Below the pieces are notes generated by a model, which was given only the letters and a program-made list of their open reading frames with translations, made no database searches and was not told the DNA's origin. This document shows, one piece after another, positions 1 to 5,872 of a DNA stretch of 11,872 bases (position 1 is the stretch's first letter; each line of letters begins with the position of its first letter). The stretch is taken from positions 1-11,872 of the forward strand of contig JAGTVD010000399.1 of NCBI GenBank assembly GCA_018224505.1, given 5' to 3'. Source of the stretch: Desulfatitalea sp. (GTDB lineage Bacteria; Desulfobacterota; Desulfobacteria; Desulfobacterales; Desulfosarcinaceae). Position numbers and translations under genes: made by a program.

Positions 1-1
1 C

Positions 2-292
2 TATACCGATGATTTCGAAAAGATGGGGTTTTTCTTTGCAGGTATTCTGCCTGACACCTCCATCGGAGACGCCATGATACTCCAAAATCTCAGCAACATT
101 GATATCGATTACAGCGCCATCAAGATTCTGCCGGGAGAAACGAAGGTTCTTCTCGATTACATCCGCAAGTGCGATCCGAACCTGCAACAGGAGCTTCCTT
201 CTGAAGATAGTCGCGTTACAACCATTGGCCAGACCCCCTCGTCTGATGACTTCTTTATCAACGCACCGGCTCTTTCGAAATCGGCAAGCTGA
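2..292 (+). CDS. C-terminal part of a GNAT-fusion-like protein (partial, 5' end outside window)
   Basis: The reading frame is open from the first bases of the window and stops at 292, leaving 96 residues. An internal ATG at 23 exists but has no ribosome binding site, and homology starts before it, so this is a gene tail rather than a small gene. The segment FEKMGFFFAGILPDTSIGDA, followed by an I-x-Q-x-L motif and a later run of leucine-rich helix, lines up with residues about 447-505 of the GNAT-fusion protein at 4319-5872 (AGFIFAGIAPDAFVGADALI). The shared pattern is GF-F-AGI-PD-x3-G-x-A. The two are therefore paralogous at least over this C-terminal domain. The last 30 residues are polar and low in homology. 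The activity cannot be judged because any kinase-like and acetyltransferase domains would lie upstream. It points the same way as the downstream operon but is separated from it by 281 bp. Confidence 0.7.
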   Translation, partial: YTDDFEKMGFFFAGILPDTSIGDAMILQNLSNIDIDYSAIKILPGETKVLLDYIRKCDPNLQQELPSEDSRVTTIGQTPSSDDFFINAPALSKSAS

Positions 293-382
293 CGAAGCTG
301 TTTGCGATCTTTCCTACCAGCGCCGTCCGCATGGACTATAACTGCATTTTTTAAAGCGCTTATGATGTGGTCTAATGCCAAC

Positions 383-408
383 GGGTAGGGTTGGGGGTAG
401 GGTTGGGG
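383..408 (+). repeat. G-tract tandem repeat, potential G-quadruplex
   Basis: Five runs of three to five G occur in 26 bases, separated by alternating TA and TT dinucleotides (GGGTAGGGTTGG unit, present about twice). This satisfies the G3+N1-7 rule for an intramolecular G-quadruplex on the + strand and resembles telomeric repeats by chance. It lies in the gap between the left partial gene and the ligase operon, about 165 bp upstream of the ligase start. It is directly followed by GGGGTCACACCTTGAAT, a G-rich leader of the kind seen beside REP-like elements in some genomes (inference only). Confidence 0.6.
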
Positions 409-492
409 TCACACCTTGAATTGTGTATTAATCAAAATAGATGAAAAAATTTTCGTCCCTACAATGCTACTGGCGGTTACCCTATCCTGACA

Positions 493-522
493 TTGACATG
501 CAATCGCATCTTTGACTATCGT
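493..522 (+). promoter_or_regulatory. Possible sigma-70-type promoter for the ligase operon
   Basis: A perfect TTGACA box at 493-498 is followed after 18 bases by TATCGT (517-522), which matches four of six positions of the -10 consensus. A second TTGACA lies at 522-527 but has no good -10 partner at the usual distance. The position, 50-80 bp upstream of the ligase start with no gene between, suits an operon promoter. This is consensus matching only. Confidence 0.3.
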
Positions 523-532
523 TGACATAGTC
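514..532. promoter_or_regulatory. Inverted repeat, possible operator
   Basis: GACTAT (514-519) and ATAGTC (527-532) form a perfect 6-bp inverted repeat with a 7-base spacer, overlapping the proposed -10 region and the second TTGACA box. The size and placement fit a binding site for a dimeric regulator. No regulator gene is visible in the window. Confidence 0.3.
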
Positions 533-573
533 GTTCTCAAAACAGCAAGTTCCTAATCAATCTGGAGCAAGAA

Positions 574-1929
574 ATGAAACCTGTTGAAATCTACAAAGCT
601 GCCGTGGAACGGGTGCCCGCGTATCGCGCCTTTCTGCATGACAAAATCGGCGGCGCTCCCGACGTTGAAACGATGGCGGAGTTTGAAAGCCTGCCGTTCA
701 TGAGCAAGGCGGATTATGTCTTGCAGTATCCGCTGCCGGACCTGTGTCTGGATGGAAACGTCGGAACGTCGCACTTGTGGTTGCGCAGTTCGGGCACGTC
801 AAAGAAGCCGTTTTTCTGGCCGCGACGTGCCGAGGATGAAAAGAATTTTCCCGCAGGCATGCAACGGCTCTTCCATGAGTATACCGCCCCCGAGGCACAA
901 CCTACGCTGATCGTGGTCGGTCTGGCCCTGGGACCGTGGGGAACCGGCATGCAGACGTCGTTTGCTTTCCGCTTGCTGGCGCGGGAAACCGATGGGCTGG
1001 CTGTGGTCAGCCCGGGCCTGCAAAATGAAAGCATCATCGAAGTGCTGGAGCGATTGAGTCCGCATTATCGCCAAACCCTGTTGCTCAGCTATCCGCCGTT
1101 TGCCAAAATAGTGCTGGAAGAGGCGGCTCAGCGCGGGATAAACCTGCCCGCCTTGAATATCCGCCTGATGGTGGGCGGAGAGGGCATCACCGAGACCTAT
1201 CGCGAACGCATGTGGAAGCTGCTGGGCTGCACGGAACACAATCTCAACTGCGTTTGGAGCCTGTATGGCTCGACGGACTTTGCCAATGTCGGCTTTGAGA
1301 ATCCCCTGACCATTGCGGCGCGGCGCTTGATGGTCAAGCACAACCTCTGCAAACAGATTCTTGGCGAACCGGATGTGCCCATGTTGTTCCAGCGTGCGCC
1401 GTCCGACACCTGGTTCGAAGAAGTGGATGGCGAACTGGTGGTGACGCGCCTGCAAGGCATTCCGCTGATTCGCTATCGCACGGGCGATCACGTCCGCATA
1501 GTGTCGCGCCATGACTTGCTCGCGCGCCTGCGCGATGCGGGACACGATGCCGAACAGGTCGTCCGCGATGCCGGCTTGCCTGTACCCGAATTCGACACCC
1601 CTTTTATCGCGCTCTATGGCCGCATAGACCAGGCGATATTTTTCTATGGCGCAAAAATTACGGTCGAACAGATCAAAACAGCGCTGGATTCACCGGCTAT
1701 GACGCCTTACTACAATGGGAAGTTCCTCATTCGCGGCACGGAATCCGAAAAGGGTGACCCGCTGGTCGAGCTGGCCATTGAAAACAGCGAAGCCCTGCAA
1801 CAAGCCGATCTGGACGAGGTGACGGAGCTGTTTTGCAAAGAACTGGAAAAGGTGCAGTCCGAGTTTCGCCAAGTACGCTCGCTCGCCCCCGGAAAACAAC
1901 ATCTGCGTCTCGTTCCTTCCCAAGCCTAG
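574..1929 (+). CDS. PaaK-like adenylate-forming acyl/aryl-CoA ligase
   Basis: This 451-aa protein has the hallmarks of the phenylacetate-CoA ligase (PaaK/CapK) branch of adenylate-forming enzymes, which activate a carboxylic acid with ATP and usually pass it to CoA or a carrier. The phosphate-binding loop RSSGTSKKP is at residues 71-79, with Lys-Lys where the family usually has Thr-Gly or Gly-x. The YGSTD motif (231-235) corresponds to the Y-G-x-T-E aromatic/acid motif, and RYRTGD (300-305) to the ribose-binding aspartate motif. YGRIDQAIFFYGAKI (348-362) is the hinge/start of the C-terminal lid, where GR-x-DD is usual. Length is typical for PaaK (about 430-450). The ATG at 574 has GGAG at 564-567, six bases away. 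It is the first gene of the operon, 53 bp before the MFS gene. The substrate cannot be predicted. The altered P-loop and hinge mark it as a divergent subfamily rather than a housekeeping PaaK. Confidence 0.85.
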   Translation: MKPVEIYKAAVERVPAYRAFLHDKIGGAPDVETMAEFESLPFMSKADYVLQYPLPDLCLDGNVGTSHLWLRSSGTSKKPFFWPRRAEDEKNFPAGMQRLFHEYTAPEAQPTLIVVGLALGPWGTGMQTSFAFRLLARETDGLAVVSPGLQNESIIEVLERLSPHYRQTLLLSYPPFAKIVLEEAAQRGINLPALNIRLMVGGEGITETYRERMWKLLGCTEHNLNCVWSLYGSTDFANVGFENPLTIAARRLMVKHNLCKQILGEPDVPMLFQRAPSDTWFEEVDGELVVTRLQGIPLIRYRTGDHVRIVSRHDLLARLRDAGHDAEQVVRDAGLPVPEFDTPFIALYGRIDQAIFFYGAKITVEQIKTALDSPAMTPYYNGKFLIRGTESEKGDPLVELAIENSEALQQADLDEVTELFCKELEKVQSEFRQVRSLAPGKQHLRLVPSQA

Positions 1930-1982
1930 CTCTTTGAACTCGGCTGGAAAACACGCCACATGTAAAAATCCGCGAGGTACCT

Positions 1983-3167
1983 GTGCATACAGGAAAATCC
2001 TATTCGCTTCCTCTGATTCTGCTGACAACGGCGGCCTTTTCCTCCATGGGCGGCCCGGCCTTGGCGCCCGCGTTGCCCGCCATTAAAGCGGCCTATTCGG
2101 ATATTCCCGATATCGAGTTCTGGACCAAGACGCTCCTGTCGGTTTCGGGCCTTTTCAGCGCGATCGGGGCACCGCTTTTCGGATGGATGAGCGACACGCT
2201 GGGCCGACGCAAATCGCTGGTTCTGGCATTGCTGTGCTGGGGGGTATGCGGCGTTTCCGGTATGATCGCGCAACCGTTCTGGCTGCTGTTTGTCGGGCGC
2301 ATGGGGTTCGGCTTGAGCCTGGGCGGGCTGCTGGCGGCCAATACGGCCATGATTGCAGACAGCTTTTCAAAGGAGAAACAACGGCGAATGATGGGCCTTC
2401 AATCGTCGTGCAGTTCAGGTGGCGTCATTCTATCGTTACTTATCAGCGGCATGCTGGCTGATCTGCATTGGCGGTTGGCGTTTGGAATTTTTTTGACTGC
2501 ATTTCTGGTGCTCCCGTTTGCATGGAAGCTTCCGGAACCGGTCCGGCGCATCGAGCACGAGGGCGGGAAACAGCGGGTTTTTCTTATAAATCATCTCGGT
2601 CCGGTGTTGCTGTTTTTCTTTGGCTTTATGGCGATGTTCTCTTTCAATATCGTACCCACGCAAATCCCGTTTTATATGCAAACCGTAGGGGTGCAAAACA
2701 GCGCGCACATTGGAATGGCGCTGGTGCTGTTGCCGATCGCATCGCTGATTTCGAGCCGTCTTTACGCCCGAGTATCCAAGCCGTTCGGAAGGTGGAACTT
2801 CTTTCTGGTCGCGGGCGGTGTGCTCCTGACGGGTTTTTATGTGCTCTTTCTGCTGGAGGGCCTGGCATCGGTCCTCACCGGATTGCTCTTGATCGGCTTT
2901 GGCTTCGGACTGGCCATGCCGCATGTGAATGTCACTCTGGCGCAGATCGTTTCGCCGGAAGGACGCGGACGAGCGCTGGGAACGTTGACGTCGTTCAAGT
3001 ATCTGGGGCTGTTCTTTTCGCCCATTTTGTTGCAGCCCATTCTGGCAAGCAAAGGGTACATCACGATGTTTCACACATCAGGCTGGCTCATGATGGCTGC
3101 GGCTGTATTCGTCTTTGGATTTGGAACGTATCATCAGCATAAAACCCCAATGGAGAAGAGCGCATGA
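1983..3167 (+). CDS. Major facilitator superfamily transporter
   Basis: The 394-aa product is almost entirely hydrophobic and divides into about twelve membrane segments, as expected for a 12-TM MFS permease in the inner membrane. The family signature between helices 2 and 3 is clear: GWMSDTLGRRK at residues 67-77. A weaker repeat of that loop (RLYARVSKPFGRW) opens the second half near residues 260-273. A central loop around 180-195 (EPVRRIEHEGGKQR) links the halves. The start is GTG at 1983, supported by GAGG at 1974-1977 five bases upstream. The gene's TGA overlaps the ATG of the next gene (ATGA at 3164-3167), indicating translational coupling. In this setting it probably exports the product made by the neighbouring enzymes or imports their substrate. 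Direction and substrate are unknown. Confidence 0.9.
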   Translation: MHTGKSYSLPLILLTTAAFSSMGGPALAPALPAIKAAYSDIPDIEFWTKTLLSVSGLFSAIGAPLFGWMSDTLGRRKSLVLALLCWGVCGVSGMIAQPFWLLFVGRMGFGLSLGGLLAANTAMIADSFSKEKQRRMMGLQSSCSSGGVILSLLISGMLADLHWRLAFGIFLTAFLVLPFAWKLPEPVRRIEHEGGKQRVFLINHLGPVLLFFFGFMAMFSFNIVPTQIPFYMQTVGVQNSAHIGMALVLLPIASLISSRLYARVSKPFGRWNFFLVAGGVLLTGFYVLFLLEGLASVLTGLLLIGFGFGLAMPHVNVTLAQIVSPEGRGRALGTLTSFKYLGLFFSPILLQPILASKGYITMFHTSGWLMMAAAVFVFGFGTYHQHKTPMEKSA

Positions 3168-3985
3168 ATCTTGATTACCAGGTCTGTTTCCAACGCAATA
3201 TAGGCTTCTTTTCCCGCGAAGAACAACAACGGCTGAAAGAGGCCAAGGTCGTGGTGGCCGGGGTGGGCGGTGTCGGCGGAATTGAAGCGGCCACGCTGGC
3301 CAAAATGGGCCTCGGTGAACTGGTTGTTTTTGATCCGGGCGTTTTCGATGAGCCGGACATGAATCGTCAGCTGGGCGCAACGGTTTCAAACATCGGCAGA
3401 AACAAGGCCGTGGCCACGGCGGAGATGTTACGGGAGATCAACCCGTTCATGAAGCTGACGGCACTTGACCAGGCTCCGACAGACGATGCGGAACTGGATC
3501 GCCTGCTGGCAGGCGCGGCCGTCGCGATCGATGCCATTGACTACCTGGGCTTCGATTACAAGGTCAAGTTTGCGCAGGCCGTGCGTCGCGCCGGACTGCT
3601 CAATTTTACGGCGCCCATTTCCGGCGTCGGCACGACCATGCTGGTTCTGGACCCCGCGGGTATGACGTTGGAAGAGCTGTATAATGCACCCGCCGATCCC
3701 GCCCAATGGCCGCACCATCGCCTGCCACTTGCCCAAATGCTGGGTCCGGACCGCTTTGGCGATCTGGTGCGCGACATGGATGAGGGACGACGTCCCTACC
3801 TGTCCAACTGCGCCGGCATTGCCATGCTTAACGGCGGTCTGGTCGCTACCGAAATTGCCCTGCTGATCACAGGCAAACGCTTACGCACGGAATTGGTGAT
3901 CGCACCGGAAGCTATCTATGTGGACCTGTTACGCAGGGAATTCAAAACCGTCAACGTGAAAGAAGAACACCCCCATGCCGAATGA
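3164..3985 (+). CDS. ThiF/MoeB-type E1-like adenylyltransferase
   Basis: E1-like enzymes bind ATP and adenylate a C-terminal or free carboxylate before sulfur transfer, thioester formation or amide/ester formation. Here the Rossmann nucleotide-binding loop is VAGVGGVGG (residues 31-39), the ribose-binding acid follows the second strand (D57), and the ATP-phosphate residues NRQ (67-69) and K81 are present, as is the D-A-I-D stretch (123-126). The start SRNxG-like segment (RNIGFFSREEQQRL) resembles a stand-alone ThiF subgroup. At 273 aa it is short. It lacks the CxxC zinc pairs of MoeB/ThiF, having only Cys8 and Cys216. Cys216 (SNCAG) is the only candidate catalytic cysteine in the second half. 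Coupled to the MFS gene by ATGA, with GGAG at 3152-3155, and overlapping the next gene by 11 bp. No ThiS-, MoaD- or ubiquitin-like partner is visible nearby. TcdA-like tRNA modification is less likely given the context. Confidence 0.85.
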   Translation: MNLDYQVCFQRNIGFFSREEQQRLKEAKVVVAGVGGVGGIEAATLAKMGLGELVVFDPGVFDEPDMNRQLGATVSNIGRNKAVATAEMLREINPFMKLTALDQAPTDDAELDRLLAGAAVAIDAIDYLGFDYKVKFAQAVRRAGLLNFTAPISGVGTTMLVLDPAGMTLEELYNAPADPAQWPHHRLPLAQMLGPDRFGDLVRDMDEGRRPYLSNCAGIAMLNGGLVATEIALLITGKRLRTELVIAPEAIYVDLLRREFKTVNVKEEHPHAE

Positions 3986-4322
3986 ATTACTCCGACATGT
4001 TCTCCAAAACCGCTGGCGCGTGGTAAAAGCCGATGGCAGCTCGCATCTGCTTTATTACGGCGTGCGCAACCCGCCGCATCATCGCACCGTCTTTATGCCG
4101 CAGTCCATCGTCGAGATGGGCGCCGCCGTTTTTTTCGGCCTGACCTCCCGCAACGACGCCCTGAAGGCCGTGGAAGAACTCGGGTACTGGAAGCCCCCTG
4201 CGATATTGGACAAACTGGCCGACGACCTGGGCCTTACGTCGGATGCCGTGCGTGCCGCCAACGATGAATTGACCATCAGCATGGCCGAATGGGCTTCCAT
4301 GAAAGGAAAAGACGAAGTATGA
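3975..4322 (+). CDS. Unrecognised 115-aa protein of the ligase/E1 operon
   Basis: I do not recognise this family. The start overlaps the end of the E1 gene by 11 bp and its TGA overlaps the next ATG (ATGA at 4319-4322), so it is translated as part of the operon. A weak purine-rich stretch (AAAGAAGA, 3958-3965) may serve as ribosome binding site. Residues 1-55 look like a small alpha/beta unit with a basic patch (RNPPHHR, 31-37). Residues 57-110 look helical: DALKAVEELGYW, then a helix-turn-helix-like LADDLGLTSDAVRAAN (81-96) and an amphipathic tail. It has no cysteine, no membrane segment, no signal peptide and no C-terminal Gly-Gly, so it is not an obvious ubiquitin-like or sulfur-carrier substrate for the E1. 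It could be an accessory subunit of the E1 or a small regulator. Both are inference. Confidence 0.75.
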   Translation: MPNELLRHVLQNRWRVVKADGSSHLLYYGVRNPPHHRTVFMPQSIVEMGAAVFFGLTSRNDALKAVEELGYWKPPAILDKLADDLGLTSDAVRAANDELTISMAEWASMKGKDEV

Positions 4323-5872
4323 CCGCCATGTGTGACGGTTCCGGTCAATTTCCCGCACTCTCGATTCCCCCGAAAATCGCTTATATGGATGCCGGCCTTG
4401 ATTTTGCCCAGCGCGTTTCAGCGGTTCACGGCTTTGATGCGCTTGCGCAAAATCAAATCCGGCTGGCGCTCGAAGAAATTCTCGTTTTTCTCATCCAACA
4501 CGCGCTCAAAGGTCAAAAGGACGCCTCTGTTCTGCTGACCTTCGAGACGCTGGCGCATGGACTGCTTATTCGCATCAATGAAAAAGGTCTTCCGCTGGAC
4601 ACCAAGAACATGCCGGCCTTTTCTCCCGAAAACCTCAAAACAGACATGGAATCCGATGAGTTGGACGGGTTGAGCCTGTTTCTTGCAAGAAGCGTCATGG
4701 ACACCGTCGTCTTTAAAAATCGCGGACGTAACGGCACTGAGATCGAACTGTTCAAACAACTTCCCGGAAAGCATATCGCCACCCAGGTGGCCCCGCCAGC
4801 GGCCACCGGTCAGGAGCCGAAGGTCGCCGCCGCCGCTTGCCCTCCGCCTGCCCACACGATACGGCCTGCGCTGGAAAGCGAATCCATTGAAATCTCCCGA
4901 TGCGCATTTCTCGTTTATGGTTATTCCTACGAAGACTACATCTACTACCCGGAACGCATCACGGAGTTAAACCGCTCCGGCGAATTGCGCTCGCTGGTCG
5001 TCGTGACCGACGACGGCGTGGTCATGGGACACTGCGCACTGAAATTCTGGGATGGACGCACCGACCAGGGAGAACTCGGCGTGTTGTTCGTCAAACCGGA
5101 ATACCGCCGCCAACGCCTCGGCGCCCACCTGTGGCGCGCGATCGTTGAACGGGCCCGTGAAAACGGATTGCAGAGCATATTTGCCCGCTCCGTGACCGGG
5201 CACAGCGCCTCCCAATCACTTGCCCACGAAAATGGCTTTGTGGATTGCGCCCTCCTGCTGGCGCTCTTTCCCCGAGAAGTTGAACTCAAAGCGTTGGGCG
5301 GTCAAGTGCCCGGGAAAATGAGCAGTATGCTGCAATACGCTCAGCTCAAGCCGCCACGTCACCGCATTGTCTATCCTCCCGAACGCTATCGCGCCATCGT
5401 GGAAACGTTGTATCATCACGCGCAGATTCCCTTCACAACAAATTCGTCCGCCATCGCCGAGCCGGCAAACCGCGAACCCTGTGTGCAAATACAGCGCGTA
5501 CCGGTTATGAATATCGCACGGATAGATATCCAATCCATCGGCCACCAACCCGAGCGGGCCTGGGCGTGGACGCAAGGCTGTGTCCGGAGGCTTTGCGGCG
5601 AAAAAATGGATGCCATTTATCTCTCCATCCATCTGGAAGACCCCGCTGCCGCTTCGTTCGCCGAAGACTGCGCCAACGCGGGTTTCATTTTCGCCGGAAT
5701 CGCCCCCGACGCCTTTGTCGGCGCTGACGCGCTCATCATGCAGTACCTCAACCTGGCCGAAGACCCATTTGCCCAGCTGACGGTTTGTACCGACACGGCA
5801 TCGCTGCTGCGCGACTTTATTTTAAATGACAGGAAACGTCTCAACACCTCTTTGGGAGAACGCCCCTCATGA
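4319..5872 (+). CDS. Fusion: degenerate RsbW-like kinase fold, GNAT acetyltransferase, C-terminal paralogous domain
   Basis: A 517-aa multidomain protein. Residues about 15-150 follow the anti-sigma-factor/HATPase (RsbW-like) layout: RLALEEILVFLIQHAL (48-63) is the N box, NEKGLPLD (87-94) the G1 box, GLSLFLAR (117-124) the G2 region. The N-box Asn is replaced by Phe57, the G1 Asp by Glu88 and a G2 Gly by Ser119, so ATP binding or kinase activity is doubtful. A Pro/Ala-rich linker (155-182) leads to a GNAT domain (about 188-325) whose acetyl-CoA-binding motif A is LFVKPEYRRQRLGAHLW (256-272). Residues about 395-505 form a second, poorly marked alpha/beta domain, possibly a degenerate GNAT repeat, shared with the gene tail at 2-292. 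The start at ATG 4319 overlaps the previous stop and has AGGA at 4304-4307; a longer frame from 4289 would run back into the preceding gene. Its stop overlaps the carboxyltransferase start. Likely a cytosolic acyltransferase with a sensory or partner-binding N-terminus. Its substrate is unknown. Confidence 0.8.
   Translation: MTAMCDGSGQFPALSIPPKIAYMDAGLDFAQRVSAVHGFDALAQNQIRLALEEILVFLIQHALKGQKDASVLLTFETLAHGLLIRINEKGLPLDTKNMPAFSPENLKTDMESDELDGLSLFLARSVMDTVVFKNRGRNGTEIELFKQLPGKHIATQVAPPAATGQEPKVAAAACPPPAHTIRPALESESIEISRCAFLVYGYSYEDYIYYPERITELNRSGELRSLVVVTDDGVVMGHCALKFWDGRTDQGELGVLFVKPEYRRQRLGAHLWRAIVERARENGLQSIFARSVTGHSASQSLAHENGFVDCALLLALFPREVELKALGGQVPGKMSSMLQYAQLKPPRHRIVYPPERYRAIVETLYHHAQIPFTTNSSAIAEPANREPCVQIQRVPVMNIARIDIQSIGHQPERAWAWTQGCVRRLCGEKMDAIYLSIHLEDPAAASFAEDCANAGFIFAGIAPDAFVGADALIMQYLNLAEDPFAQLTVCTDTASLLRDFILNDRKRLNTSLGERPS

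Noticed and set aside
799..1545. 248-codon minus-strand frame inside the ligase gene
   Set aside because: Antisense shadow of a well-supported PaaK-like gene. The translation has no recognisable motifs.
2436..3074. 212-codon minus-strand frame inside the MFS gene
   Set aside because: Antisense of a membrane-protein gene. The strongly Lys/Arg/Gln-rich translation is typical of a shadow frame.
3164..4322. Bacterial ubiquitin-like conjugation system (E1 plus modifier)
   Set aside because: The small partner has no C-terminal Gly-Gly or beta-grasp-like pattern that I can see, and no E2 or JAMM gene is present in the window.
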